A stretch of 64,000 bases of DNA from JAATGA01 sp047605605 (lineage in GTDB: Bacteria; Pseudomonadota; Alphaproteobacteria; Rhodobacterales; Rhodobacteraceae). Under the pieces are notes generated by a model that worked only from the letters and a program-made list of their open reading frames with translations, was not told where the DNA came from and did not search any database. The stretch's first letter is position 1. Each line of letters starts with the position of its first letter. Both the position numbers and the translations under genes were made by a program. The stretch lies in NCBI GenBank assembly GCA_047605605.1, contig JASGFG010000003.1:1-64000 (forward strand). Reading direction: 5' to 3'. Below are positions 24,833 to 34,076 of this stretch, piece after piece.

Positions 24833-25681
24833 TCAGCCCGCCTGCGCGTCCATTTCGGCCCACATGTCCTCGATCCAGCCCTTGATGGTCAGCGCCTCTT
24901 GCCAGCGGTTCGACATCTCGCGCCCGTCCGGGCCGGTCATCGCATATTCCGGCGGCCCCAACTCGCACAGGAACACGCAATCGCCGCTGGCATTGCGGGC
25001 GCGCCAGCCCTCCAGCCCCTCGCGCCACCAGTGGCGGAACAGGTTCACCCATTTCTGGTGCTGCGGGAAATCAAGCTGCAACTGGATCTGCTGGCGCGAG
25101 GCGACGCGGCCCTGGAAACTGTCCGACCGGGCCAGGATGCGCGACATCAGCCCCATGTCGCGGTCCGACAGCGGGAACCAGAACTCCCTGTCCACCACGA
25201 AATGTGACAGGTCGGCGCACATCCGCATTTCCGGCACCGCATCCAGCAGGGCCAGCGTCGAATACAGATCGTTTGTGATACAGTTCCTGTGCGATTCGAA
25301 CAGGATCGGCATCCCCTCTTCCTCGGACATCTCGATCCATTTGCGGATGACGGGGATCATGCCGTCCACCGTCAGGGGCATCACCTGCCCGATCACGTCG
25401 ACAAAAGGCGACCCCCAGTCCTTTGCCATCTTCAGACTGTCGCGCAATCCCTCGACCGTCTTGGGAAAGGCCACCAGCATCGGCACCAGACCGGCGCGGG
25501 CCATCATCGGCTGCACCTGTTTCAGCACGGCAATATCGGCCGCGCCCGAATCCAGCGCCATGCCGTGATAGCCGGCGGCCTTGACCATCTCGATGACCTG
25601 CTCGTAGGGCAGCTTCACCCCCGTCTGGTCATGCGGCTGCATCGCCCAGAGCGAGGTATAGATGTGCAGGTTCCGGCTCAT
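24833..25681 (-). CDS. TIM-barrel sugar-phosphate isomerase/epimerase-like protein
   Basis: The protein has 282 residues from the ATG at 25681 (MSRNLHIYTSLWAMQPHDQT). The sequence fits the xylose isomerase-like AP2 TIM barrel: metal-ligand candidates are Glu in LFESHRN, Asp-His in CADLSHFVVDREFWF and Glu in CELGPPEYAMTGPDGRE near the C-terminus. The start overlaps the desaturase stop by 4 bases, so both proteins are made together. Enzymes of this fold isomerise, epimerise or hydrolyse small polar substrates. No specific substrate can be named. Confidence 0.78.
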   Translation of the reverse strand: MSRNLHIYTSLWAMQPHDQTGVKLPYEQVIEMVKAAGYHGMALDSGAADIAVLKQVQPMMARAGLVPMLVAFPKTVEGLRDSLKMAKDWGSPFVDVIGQVMPLTVDGMIPVIRKWIEMSEEEGMPILFESHRNCITNDLYSTLALLDAVPEMRMCADLSHFVVDREFWFPLSDRDMGLMSRILARSDSFQGRVASRQQIQLQLDFPQHQKWVNLFRHWWREGLEGWRARNASGDCVFLCELGPPEYAMTGPDGREMSNRWQEALTIKGWIEDMWAEMDAQAG

Positions 25682-26661
25682 TCCGCGTGGATCCGCAGCT
25701 TGCGGCCGCCGCTGACCGGCACGACCCAGACCTCGTTCATCGGATATTCGTTCTCGTCCTTGGCGCGCAGCTTGCGGATCACCTCGACCTGGAACTCCAG
25801 CCAGCCCATCCGCCAGACCTCGCCGGCCTTCGCCTCGATCTTTGCGTTCAGATCCCTCAGCTTCCAGAACGGGACCGAAGGGAAGGTATGGTGCGCGGTG
25901 TGATAGGGCATCTGCCAGCACAGCCAGCGGAAAACCGCATTGGTGCGGGTCGACCGGGTGTTCTCGAAAATGTCCTGCTCGTGGCTCAGCCCCAGGTGTT
26001 CGATGGTGTTCTGCAACTGGTGGACGGGTTTGGTCAGCACCATCGGCAGGATCCAGAAGGTCAGCCACCACCAGTTTCCAAACGCCAGCGACACGGCGAT
26101 GATCGCGACATACAGCGCCAGGTGGATGCGGCTTTCGCGGATGATCATCGCCTCCTGCTGTGGGCGGATGAAGGGTTCGACAATGATCCCCCGCGCGCGG
26201 CGGATGATGCCGAACACCCGGTTGCGCCAGTAGGTCACGCCGAACAGCCACAGCAGATAGCTGCGGATCGTATAGGGTTCGCGCACCAGTTCGCCGTCCC
26301 GTTCCCAGTCCTGCGTCCACTGGTGATGGGCAAAGTGCATGACCTGGTCGAAGTCGCGCGGGAACAACATGACAAAGCCGATGATCCGGCCGAAGATCTC
26401 GTTCAGGCGGCGGGTGGCGAAAACCGTGGAATGCGACAGTTCGTGCTGGCCGGCGTAAAGGAAATTCACCAGCACGCCCAAGACGAACCCGGTCGGCAGC
26501 ACCCACCATGACCCCATCGCCCAGGCATGGGCGGCGACGGCCAGCGCGATCGCGCCGAAATGGCTGCCCAGTTGCATCCAGCCGCGCGCATCCGACCGCT
26601 GGTTCAATTCGCGCAGCTCTTCGGGGCGCAAAAGCTCCCTGCGCGAGAAACTGGCTTCCAT
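25678..26661 (-). CDS. Membrane fatty-acid-desaturase-superfamily di-iron oxygenase
   Basis: The protein has 327 residues from the ATG at 26661, which has GGAGG five bases upstream. An upstream ATG at 26673 would overlap that site. Three histidine boxes are clear: HELSH (73-77), HFAHH (109-113) and HTAHH (254-258), with an additional IEHLGLSH at about 220-227 and four hydrophobic stretches. These bind two irons in desaturases and hydroxylases at the inner membrane. It is translationally coupled to a TIM-barrel protein rather than to lipid genes, and a LysR regulator and a polyamine-type ABC importer are divergent from it. A hydroxylase for an imported small molecule is therefore as plausible as a lipid desaturase. 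Confidence 0.82.
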   Translation of the reverse strand: MEASFSRRELLRPEELRELNQRSDARGWMQLGSHFGAIALAVAAHAWAMGSWWVLPTGFVLGVLVNFLYAGQHELSHSTVFATRRLNEIFGRIIGFVMLFPRDFDQVMHFAHHQWTQDWERDGELVREPYTIRSYLLWLFGVTYWRNRVFGIIRRARGIIVEPFIRPQQEAMIIRESRIHLALYVAIIAVSLAFGNWWWLTFWILPMVLTKPVHQLQNTIEHLGLSHEQDIFENTRSTRTNAVFRWLCWQMPYHTAHHTFPSVPFWKLRDLNAKIEAKAGEVWRMGWLEFQVEVIRKLRAKDENEYPMNEVWVVPVSGGRKLRIHAE

Positions 26662-26849
26662 CTGGACCTCCATCTGTCCGGGTTGCTGAAACGGGGGCAG
26701 GGTGCGCGGGGCACCCTCCATCGCTATCAGCCGGGCGGGCCGCGAAAAAAGTGAAACCTTTTCCCGCGCTCGACAAACGGATTTCACCAAGGGGTGGCGC
26801 GGCGGCAGGTGCCGGTCTAGGATGCGGCATCCGCAAGACGAGGCATCCC

Positions 26850-27734
26850 GTGGCCCGCATCCCCTCGACCCAGGCGCTGCGTGCGCTGGAAAGCTTTGCC
26901 CGCCAGGGCACCGTCTGGCAGGCGGCGGACGAGTTGAACCTGACGCGCAGCGCCGTCAGCCACCAGTTGCGTCTGCTGGAGCGGGATCTGGGCTTTCGCC
27001 TGACCAACCGGGTCGGCACGCGGGTCGAGCTGACGCCGCAGGGTCTGGCCTATGCCGCCGACGTGCGCCGGGCGCTGGCGGTGATCGCGGGATCGGCGTC
27101 GCGCAACGCCGCGCGCGGCATCGCCGGGGCGCTGACCGTCAGCTGCCCGCCCGGTTTCGCCTCAAGCTGGCTGTGCAGCAAGGTCGGCGCCTTTGCCGAA
27201 GCCTTTCCCGATGTGATGCTGTCGATCCTGACCCCGCGGCGCCTGGACGATGTCAGCAACCCCGATGTCGACCTGTTCATCGCCTTCAGCCTGGGCAATT
27301 CCGCCGGGATGGAGGTCGAGCTGATCCAGGAGGTGGAGTTCACCCCCCTTTGCAGCCCCGCCCTGCTGAACCGGTTCGACAATCTGGCCGATCCGGCCAG
27401 CGTGCTGGAAACCACGCTGCTGCATCTGGGCGATTTCGAGGATTGGGCCGACTGGTTCCGGCTGGCGGGCCTGCCCGATGACGGGGCACGGACGGGCATC
27501 CGCTTTTCCGACATGAACCTGGTCTATGCCGCCGTTCTGGCGGCGCAAGGGGTCGCCATGGGGGACGAGTTCATCTGCCACGATGCGCTGGCGGCGGGGC
27601 TGCTGGTGCGGCCCTTCGATCTGTCAATCCGCTCCACCCGGTCCTATTTCCTGATGATGCCGCACGAAAAGGCCGACAATCCCGCCGCTGCCGCATTCCG
27701 AAGCTGGCTTCTGGCCGAGTTGCCGCAATCCTGA
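26850..27734 (+). CDS. LysR-family transcriptional regulator (GcvA/AmpR-like)
   Basis: The protein has 294 residues from a GTG at 26850. It begins MARIPSTQALRALESFARQGTVWQAADELNLTRSAVSHQL, the HTH layout of the GcvA/TrpI subgroup. The effector domain follows from about residue 90. It is divergent from the desaturase/TIM-barrel pair across a 188-base gap that contains an inverted GTGAAA/TTTCAC pair (26751-26756, 26782-26787), and it lies 134 bases ahead of the ABC operon. It probably regulates one or both. Confidence 0.9.
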   Translation: MARIPSTQALRALESFARQGTVWQAADELNLTRSAVSHQLRLLERDLGFRLTNRVGTRVELTPQGLAYAADVRRALAVIAGSASRNAARGIAGALTVSCPPGFASSWLCSKVGAFAEAFPDVMLSILTPRRLDDVSNPDVDLFIAFSLGNSAGMEVELIQEVEFTPLCSPALLNRFDNLADPASVLETTLLHLGDFEDWADWFRLAGLPDDGARTGIRFSDMNLVYAAVLAAQGVAMGDEFICHDALAAGLLVRPFDLSIRSTRSYFLMMPHEKADNPAAAAFRSWLLAELPQS

Positions 27735-27868
27735 GCGGAAAATACATGAAACCGTCATCGGGAAATTCCATTTGCCGATGACGTGAATAAGTTTCGTTTG
27801 CCTCGGGCTGGCGCGGCTTTCTAGGCTGCGGGAATGCGTTTCGCGAACCCACGTCAGGTGATCCACCC

Positions 27869-28903
27869 GTGACCAAGGCAGCAGAGATCGGCGCGGCCGG
27901 TATTGGCAAGATGTTCGGCCGGTTTGCCGCGCTTGACGACATCACGCTGACCGTCGGAAGGGGAGAGTTCCTGACGCTGCTCGGCCCCTCGGGATCGGGC
28001 AAGACCACATTCCTGATGATCCTTTCCGGGTTCGAGCCGCCGACCTCGGGCCGCCTGACGCTCGACGGCCGCGACATGACCGAAACCCCGCCCGAGGCGC
28101 GGGGCTTCGGCATGGTGTTTCAGGGCTATGCGCTTTTCCCCCACATGACGGTCGAGGAGAATATCGCCTTCCCCCTGAAGGTGCAGGGCCGCAGCGCGGC
28201 CGACATCCGCACGCGCGTGGCGCGGATGGTGGAAATGGTGGGCCTTGGCGGCCATGCGCACAAACGCCCCTCGGGCCTGTCGGGCGGCCAGCAGCAGCGC
28301 GTGGCCCTGGCCCGCGCGCTGGCCTACGAGCCGCCGGTCCTGTTGCTGGACGAACCGTTTTCCGCGCTGGACAAGAACCTGCGCGGCGCCATGCAGGACG
28401 AGATGCGCCGCATCCACCGCGAAACCGGCACCACCTTCGTTTTCGTCACCCATGATCAGGAAGAGGCGCTGGCCCTGTCCTCGCGCATCGCGATCTTCGA
28501 CAGGGGCCGCCTGCAACAGATCGCCCCCCCGCGCGAGGTCTATGAACGGCCCGCCAACCGCTTCGTGGCCCAGTTTCTGGGCGACATCAACATCCTGCCC
28601 GTCTCGGGCAGTCGGATCGAGGGGCAGCCCGTCCGCATTGCCGGGGCGACGGCCGCCAGCGGCGATCTGGCGATCCGACCGGAATACATGGGCCTTGCCA
28701 TGGCCGAACCCGCTGAGGGCAACGCCCTGCCGGCCCGGCTGATCGACCTGACCTATCTGGGAGCCGAAACCCGGCTGTCGCTGGCAACCAGGGGCGGCCT
28801 GCCCATGGTGCTGCATCTGCCGACGGCGGGCCTGCCCGACGGGCTGGTCCCCGGCGCTCCGGTCTGGGCCACATGGCCGCCCGCCCGCGGCTTCATGCTC
28901 TGA
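27869..28903 (+). CDS. Polyamine-type ABC transporter ATP-binding protein
   Basis: The protein has 344 residues from a GTG at 27869. It has Walker A GPSGSGKTT, VFQGYALFPHMTVEENIAFPLKVQG, signature LSGGQQQRVALARALA, Walker B VLLLDEPFSALD and a C-terminal TOBE domain, as in PotA. It leads the operon ATPase-SBP-permease-permease, an order different from the first polyamine-type system at 16795-20489, and the two sets are not recent duplicates. A hairpin separates it from the binding-protein gene. Confidence 0.92.
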   Translation: MTKAAEIGAAGIGKMFGRFAALDDITLTVGRGEFLTLLGPSGSGKTTFLMILSGFEPPTSGRLTLDGRDMTETPPEARGFGMVFQGYALFPHMTVEENIAFPLKVQGRSAADIRTRVARMVEMVGLGGHAHKRPSGLSGGQQQRVALARALAYEPPVLLLDEPFSALDKNLRGAMQDEMRRIHRETGTTFVFVTHDQEEALALSSRIAIFDRGRLQQIAPPREVYERPANRFVAQFLGDINILPVSGSRIEGQPVRIAGATAASGDLAIRPEYMGLAMAEPAEGNALPARLIDLTYLGAETRLSLATRGGLPMVLHLPTAGLPDGLVPGAPVWATWPPARGFML

Positions 28904-28907
28904 CGAT

Positions 28908-28930
28908 CCGGCCCGCACCCGGCGGGCCGG
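28908..28930 (+). terminator. Intra-operon GC hairpin between ABC ATPase and binding protein
   Basis: CCGGCCCGC and GCGGGCCGG form a perfect 9-bp stem with a 5-base loop, followed by a run of A residues (28937-28945). On the complementary strand this would be a T-run; on the coding strand it more likely acts as an attenuator or mRNA-end protector. Confidence 0.5.
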
Positions 28931-28975
28931 CAATACCAAAAAAAAGCAACGACATCCATTTCAGGGAGACTGCAC

Positions 28976-30091
28976 ATGAACGGACCCTTTCAGCGCGATC
29001 AGGTGGAAATCCTGAAGGACCGGCTGGCGCGCGGCCATATCTCGCGCCGCGACTTCACCACGGGGCTGGCGCTTTTGCTGGGCACTTCGGCGCTTGGGCT
29101 GAAAGCGACGCCCGCCCTTGCCGACACCAAGGAGCTGGTCTTCGTCAACTGGGGCGGCGATGCCGGTCCCGCCTATGATGCGGCCTATGGCAAGGCCTTC
29201 CTCGCCGCCACGGGCGTTACCGTGAAACAGGACGGTTCCGGCCCGACCGAGGGCGCGATTTCGGCACAGGTCGCCAGCGGCAAGCCGTCCTGGGATGTGG
29301 TCGACGCCGACCCGTTCTCGGCCGAGGCCCTGGGCAAGAAGGGCGAGATCGAACCCATCGACTATGCCATCGTCGACAAGTCGAAATTCCGCCCCGGCTT
29401 TGGCTGGGACCATTCGGCCTCGACCTATTTCTACAGCTACATCATCGCCTACGACGCCAAGAAGTTCAAAGACAACCCGCCGAAATCCATGGCCGATTTC
29501 TTCGATGTCGAGAAATTCCCCGGCAAGCGGTCGATGTACAAATGGGGCGCGGGCATGTGGGAAGCCGCGCTTCTGGCCGATGGCGTGCCCGCCGACAAGC
29601 TCTATCCGCTGGACCTGAAGCGGGCGCATGACAAGATCGCCGCCTTCAAGGACAATGTGGTGTCGTTCTGGGGCGGCGGGGCGGAAAGCCAGTCGGTGCT
29701 TCTGAACGGCGATGCCTCGATGGCGCTGATCTGGTCGACCCGGGCCAGGCTGATCGAAAAGGATTCCGGCGGCGACGTGGCCTTCATCTGGGATCAGGGC
29801 CTGATCGCGCCGGGGGCCATGGCGGTCGTCAAGGGCAACCCCGCAGGCAAGGACGTGGCGATGCAGTTCATCGCCTCGGCCCAGGATCCGGCGAAACAGG
29901 TCGTGATGTTCGAGATGCTGGCGCAGGGCCCGGCGAACCCCGCCGCCGATGCGCTGATCCCCGCGGAAGAGGCGAAATACAACCCCGTCGACCCCGCGAA
30001 CTTCAAGCTTCAGATCCCGCTCGACATGCCGTGGTATGAAACCAACTATGGCGCCGCGCTGGACGAATACCTGAAGATCATCTCGGGCTGA
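28976..30091 (+). CDS. Polyamine-type ABC substrate-binding protein with Tat signal
   Basis: The 371-residue protein has an N-terminal SRRDFTTGLALLLGTSALGL sequence, a twin-arginine (Tat) signal of the S-R-R-x-F type, with cleavage near ALA at about residue 49. The mature part is PotD/SBP_bac_8-like (ELVFVNWGGDAGPAYDAAYGKAFLAATG). Tat export implies folding in the cytoplasm before transport, uncommon for simple polyamine binders. AGGGAG lies 7-12 bases before the ATG. It serves the permeases encoded 50 bases downstream. Confidence 0.88.
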   Translation: MNGPFQRDQVEILKDRLARGHISRRDFTTGLALLLGTSALGLKATPALADTKELVFVNWGGDAGPAYDAAYGKAFLAATGVTVKQDGSGPTEGAISAQVASGKPSWDVVDADPFSAEALGKKGEIEPIDYAIVDKSKFRPGFGWDHSASTYFYSYIIAYDAKKFKDNPPKSMADFFDVEKFPGKRSMYKWGAGMWEAALLADGVPADKLYPLDLKRAHDKIAAFKDNVVSFWGGGAESQSVLLNGDASMALIWSTRARLIEKDSGGDVAFIWDQGLIAPGAMAVVKGNPAGKDVAMQFIASAQDPAKQVVMFEMLAQGPANPAADALIPAEEAKYNPVDPANFKLQIPLDMPWYETNYGAALDEYLKIISG

Positions 30092-30100
30092 GGCCCCCTG

Positions 30101-30120
30101 CCCCGGCGTCCGCGCCGGGG
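30101..30120 (+). terminator. Hairpin after the Tat-exported binding-protein gene
   Basis: CCCCGGCG-TCCG-CGCCGGGG is an 8-bp GC-only stem with a 4-base loop starting 9 bases after the stop codon, followed by CCTTTCCC. The position suggests transcript-end stabilisation, giving more binding protein than permease. Confidence 0.65.
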
Positions 30121-30140
30121 CCTTTCCCTGGGGCAAGCCG

Positions 30141-30953
30141 ATGATCCGATCCCGTTTCCTGTTGCTGGGACCGCTGCTGATCTTTCTGGCGGCGGCCTAT
30201 GTCATCCCCTTTCTCGGCGTGATGCGGTGGAGCGTCACTCTGCCCGAACCGGGCTTGGGCCAGTATCGCGCCGCGCTGACCGATCCGCTGGTGCTGGGGG
30301 TCATCTGGCGCACGGTCAGGATCTGCGCGACCGTCACCGTGATCGCCGTGGCGGCGGCCTATGCCATCACGCTGGTCTGGGTCAGGGGCGGCCCGGTGGC
30401 GCGCACGCTGGTGGAACTCTGCATCCTGATCCCCTTCTGGATCTCGGTCCTGACGCGGGCCTTCGGCTGGCTGGCGCTGTTGTCGAACAAGGGCATCATC
30501 AACACATGGTTGCAGGATGCGGGCCTGCTGTCCGAGCCGCTGACCCTGGTTCGGAACGAATTCGGCGTCATCGTCGGGATGGTGCATTTCCTTGTGCCTT
30601 TCGCGGTCTTTCCGCTGGCCTCGGCCATGCGCAGCGTGGATGAACGGGTGCTGCTGGCCGCGCGCGGCATGGGGGCCGGCCGGACGCGGGTGTTCTGGCA
30701 GGTGTTCGTGCCGATGACGCGGGGCGGCATCTTCGGCGCGGCGCTGCTGGTGTTCGTCTTCGCGCTCGGCTTCTTCGTCACTCCGGCGATCCTTGGCGGC
30801 GGGCGCAGCGTCATGGTGGCCGAACTGATCTATCTTCGCATCTTCCAAAGCCCCGACTGGGGCCTTGGCGCCGCGATCAGCGTGATCCTGATGGCGGGGA
30901 TCGGCCTGCTGCTGGCGCTGACCCAGCGCTATGCCAGGGGAACGGGGCGATGA
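30141..30953 (+). CDS. Polyamine-type ABC permease (PotB type)
   Basis: The 270-residue inner-membrane protein has IPFWISVLTRAFGW, the EAA loop LLAARGMGAGRTRVFWQVFVPMTRGG and FFVTPAILGGGRSVMVAEL, all PotB/YdcU-like landmarks. It overlaps the following permease by 4 bases. Together they form the channel for the binding protein at 28976-30091. Confidence 0.92.
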   Translation: MIRSRFLLLGPLLIFLAAAYVIPFLGVMRWSVTLPEPGLGQYRAALTDPLVLGVIWRTVRICATVTVIAVAAAYAITLVWVRGGPVARTLVELCILIPFWISVLTRAFGWLALLSNKGIINTWLQDAGLLSEPLTLVRNEFGVIVGMVHFLVPFAVFPLASAMRSVDERVLLAARGMGAGRTRVFWQVFVPMTRGGIFGAALLVFVFALGFFVTPAILGGGRSVMVAELIYLRIFQSPDWGLGAAISVILMAGIGLLLALTQRYARGTGR

Positions 30954-31756
30954 TGCGGCTGAAACCCGGAGTGCTGGCGACAACCCTTGCCGCGCTGGTC
31001 GCGGTGTTCCTGCTGATGCCGCTGATCGCGGTGATCCCGGTCAGCTTTACGCCCACGCGTTATCTGTCCGTGCCCGACGGCGAATGGTCGCTGCGCCACT
31101 ATCAGGCGCTGATCGACAATCCCGCCTGGGGTCAGGGCGTGTGGCTTTCGATCCGCATCGGCCTGCTGGCCAGCATCGTCGCCACCGTTCTGGCCACCGC
31201 CTTCAGCCTGGGGATATGGATGCTTCGACCAGCCTTTGCCGGGCTGCTGATGGGGGTGGCGCTGCTGCCGATGGTGGCGCCGCCCATCGTATCGGCCCTG
31301 ACGCTGTATTTCTTTCTGACCACCCTGTCGCGGGTGAACGGATTCGTCGCCTATGACACCTGGGCGGGGGTGGCGCTGGCCCATGCGGTGATGATCGCGC
31401 CCTTTGCGGTGGTGCTGCTGAGCGTGGCGCTCGGCCAGGTCGACCGGCGCATCGACCTTGCGGCCCGGTCAATGGGGGCAGGCCTTGGCACGCGCATCTT
31501 CCGGGTGATCCTGCCCAACATCCGCTTTGGCCTGATCACCGCCTTCTTCCTGACCTTCGTGCTGTCGTGGGAGGAAATCGGCGTCACGCTGTTCATCACC
31601 TCGGTCAATGCGGTCACGCTGCCGCGGCTGATGTGGATGGGGCTGCGCGACAACATCGACCCGGCGATTGCCGCGATTTCCGTGGTGCTGATCGGTGTCG
31701 TCGCCGTGGTGGTGCTGGCCAAGACGGCATTGCAGCTGGGCAGGACCCGCGACTGA
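30950..31756 (+). CDS. Polyamine-type ABC permease (PotC type)
   Basis: The 268-residue protein has six hydrophobic segments, the EAA loop IDLAARSMGAGLGTRIFRVILPNIRFG and a LTFVLSWEEIGVTLFIT segment corresponding to the PotC/YdcV SFDE motif. It is the last gene of the ATPase-SBP-permease-permease operon. Its stop is followed by a strong bidirectional terminator facing the TonB receptor gene. Confidence 0.92.
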   Translation: MMRLKPGVLATTLAALVAVFLLMPLIAVIPVSFTPTRYLSVPDGEWSLRHYQALIDNPAWGQGVWLSIRIGLLASIVATVLATAFSLGIWMLRPAFAGLLMGVALLPMVAPPIVSALTLYFFLTTLSRVNGFVAYDTWAGVALAHAVMIAPFAVVLLSVALGQVDRRIDLAARSMGAGLGTRIFRVILPNIRFGLITAFFLTFVLSWEEIGVTLFITSVNAVTLPRLMWMGLRDNIDPAIAAISVVLIGVVAVVVLAKTALQLGRTRD

Positions 31757-31773
31757 CCAGGACTGCCCCCCTT

Positions 31774-31804
31774 GCGTGACGCGCCCGTCCTGCGCGCGTC
31801 ACGC
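31774..31804. terminator. Bidirectional terminator between ABC permease and TonB receptor genes
   Basis: GCGTGACGCG and CGCGTCACGC form a perfect 10-bp stem with an 11-base loop between convergent genes (stops at 31756 and 31820). Its GCGTGACGCG/CGCGTCACGC core resembles the inner part of the terminator at 9357-9391. Confidence 0.75.
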
Positions 31805-31819
31805 CATCCCCGCCGATCG

Positions 31820-33964
31820 TCAGAACGAATGCGAGATGGTCAGCGTGACCTCGCGCCCCTCGCCCGTGGCACAGCCGCCGCCGATCGGGCTGCATGTGGC
31901 GTAGTAATCCTTGTTGAACAGGTTGGTCACGTTCAGCGCTGCGGTAAAGTCGTTCCAGTCATAGCGGACCGCCAGATCGGCCACGACATAGGACTCCACC
32001 CGGCGGGTATTGGCATTGTCGGCCCAGGTCTTGCCGACATAGCGCAGCCCGCCCCCCAGGCTCAGCCCCTCGGCCCTGCCGGTGAAATCGTATTCCGCCC
32101 AGAGCGACGCCGTGTTGCGTGGCACCAGCGACGGCGTGTTGCCCTGATCGCCATCCTCGGAGCTGAGCACCTTGGCGTCGATATAGCTGTAGCCCGCGAT
32201 CACCGACAGCTGGTCGGTCAGCTGGCCCCGCGCCTCCAGCTCCAGCCCGCGGTGACGGACCTTGCCGGTCTGCACCGAGAAGCCGGGGTTCGCCGGATCG
32301 GTGGTCAGCACATTGGTCTTTTCGATGCTGAACAGCGCGGCGGACAGGTTCAGCCGCGTCCCGTCGGGCTGCCAGCGCACACCCGCCTCGACCTGCTCGC
32401 CTTTCGTCGGCTGATACTGCTCGCCCTCGAAGGTCTGGCCGATGTTGGTCACGAAACTTTCGCCATAGCTGGCATAGGGGACGACGCCGTTGCCCAGATC
32501 CCAGGTCGCGCCGATCATGCCGGTGGTGGCATTGTCCTTTTGCGTGCTGTCGGTCCCCGCCAGACGATCCAGCGTCTGGTTCCTGACCCACGACCGGCGC
32601 AGGCCCGCCGTCACCGTCACGCCATTGTCGAAGCGGATGTGGTCCTGCGCGTAAACGCCGGTCTCGCGCACATCGGTGCGGCTGTCGACATAGGCCCCCG
32701 GCATAGCAATGGGAAAGTCATAGCTGGGGTCGGCCAGCGACACGTTATAGCTGTTGTCCCAACCCATAGTGCCGTTCTTGACCTGCCGCGTCATGTCGAC
32801 ACCCAGCGTCAGCACATGTTCCGCGCCGCCGAAATTGCCGCGATATTCCAGCTGGTTGTCCAGCGCCCAATAATAGGCCTTTTCGTTCACGGTAAAGGCG
32901 GCATAGTTCAGGTTGTCGTCCGACGGCGTGTAATCCGACAGGATCATCCCGTTGAAATACAGGTGCCGGTAATCGGTCGTCTGCCGGCCATAGCGGAAGT
33001 TCTGCCGCACCTTCAGGCTGTCGCTGAACTTGTGCTCGGCCTCCCAGCCGATGCTGGCCTGTTCGGTGTCGAACCTGTTCCACGGATGCTGCGAGTTCAG
33101 GAAGGATTCGGGCAGGATGCCAAAGGCGGTGTCGTAATCCTCGCCCGCGACCGGCATGAAGCTGTTGGGCATCAGCCCGTCCTTCTGCCAATGCGCAAGG
33201 AAGGTCACGGTCGTCGCATCATCCGGCGCCCAGGTCAGGCCCGCGGCCAGCAGGTCGCGGTCGTCCTGCGACGGCTTGATCTCGTTCGATCCGTCGCGCG
33301 TCAGCCCGGTCAGCCGCCAGGACAGGGTCTTGTCGGCATTCACCCCGCCCCAGTCCGCCGCCAGTTCCGCCGTATCGTGCGAGCCATAGGACAGCCGCAC
33401 CTCGCCCAGATCGTCGAAGGTCGGCCGCTTGGTGATGACATTGACCAGCCCCGCCGCGTCGTTCGAGCCATAAAGCACCGAGGCCGGGCCTTTCAGCACG
33501 TCGATCCGCTGCACCATATAGGGGTCGATCTTGAATCCGGTAAAGCTTTGCGCCTTGTTGATCAGCCCGTCGCGGTAAAGCCCGTTCACCCCCAGGTCAA
33601 AGCCGCGCAGCGTATACTGGTCGAACCGGTCGTCCACCCCCCAGGGCGAGGCGACGACACCGGGCACATAGGCCAGCGCATCCTCGATCTGCACCGGGTC
33701 GCGGTCGGCCAGTTCCTGCGCGGTCACGGTGTTGACCGTCTGCGGCACCTCGGTCACGGGCACGCCCGACTTCACCCCGGTGGCAGTCGCCGCGGCGGTA
33801 TAGCCGGTGCCGCCCGAAATGGCCGAGCCTTCGCCCTGCACGACGATGGGGTCCAGCACGACCGTTTCCTGCGCCATGGCGGGAAAGACGGTCATCGCCG
33901 TCGCACTCAGCAGAAACGCCAGCCGCGGCCGCGCGAAAAGAAAGGGAAAGGGGGAAAGGGCCAT
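31820..33964 (-). CDS. TonB-dependent ferric-siderophore receptor (FhuA/FpvA-like)
   Basis: The protein has 714 residues from the ATG at 33964. A Sec signal (ending PAMAQ) is followed by a TonB-box-like ETVVLDPIVV, a plug domain (VPQTVNTVTAQELADRDPVQIEDALAYVPGV; GVDDRFDQYTLRGFD; DVLKGPASVLYGSNDAAGLVN) and a 22-strand barrel that ends in the aromatic HSF terminus required for BAM assembly. The plug wording matches hydroxamate/catechol siderophore receptors such as FhuA, FhuE and FoxA. It follows the siderophore-binding protein gene on the same strand (112-base gap). It brings ferric siderophore across the outer membrane. Confidence 0.93.
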   Translation of the reverse strand: MALSPFPFLFARPRLAFLLSATAMTVFPAMAQETVVLDPIVVQGEGSAISGGTGYTAAATATGVKSGVPVTEVPQTVNTVTAQELADRDPVQIEDALAYVPGVVASPWGVDDRFDQYTLRGFDLGVNGLYRDGLINKAQSFTGFKIDPYMVQRIDVLKGPASVLYGSNDAAGLVNVITKRPTFDDLGEVRLSYGSHDTAELAADWGGVNADKTLSWRLTGLTRDGSNEIKPSQDDRDLLAAGLTWAPDDATTVTFLAHWQKDGLMPNSFMPVAGEDYDTAFGILPESFLNSQHPWNRFDTEQASIGWEAEHKFSDSLKVRQNFRYGRQTTDYRHLYFNGMILSDYTPSDDNLNYAAFTVNEKAYYWALDNQLEYRGNFGGAEHVLTLGVDMTRQVKNGTMGWDNSYNVSLADPSYDFPIAMPGAYVDSRTDVRETGVYAQDHIRFDNGVTVTAGLRRSWVRNQTLDRLAGTDSTQKDNATTGMIGATWDLGNGVVPYASYGESFVTNIGQTFEGEQYQPTKGEQVEAGVRWQPDGTRLNLSAALFSIEKTNVLTTDPANPGFSVQTGKVRHRGLELEARGQLTDQLSVIAGYSYIDAKVLSSEDGDQGNTPSLVPRNTASLWAEYDFTGRAEGLSLGGGLRYVGKTWADNANTRRVESYVVADLAVRYDWNDFTAALNVTNLFNKDYYATCSPIGGGCATGEGREVTLTISHSF

Positions 33965-34076
33965 GGCTGTCCGGTCGCCTTGCATCGGAGCGGACACAGG
34001 CCCGCAGGTTGCCGCCGGGGTTGCGCCGATGCGCTGCCTTGGTTGGACACGCTTCTGTGAGGGGCCGCCCCCGGAG

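Noticed and set aside
26751..26787. GTGAAA/TTTCAC inverted pair before the LysR gene as a defined operator
   Set aside because: Arms are only 6 bases with a 25-base spacer, too weak to list as a separate site; mentioned under the LysR gene.
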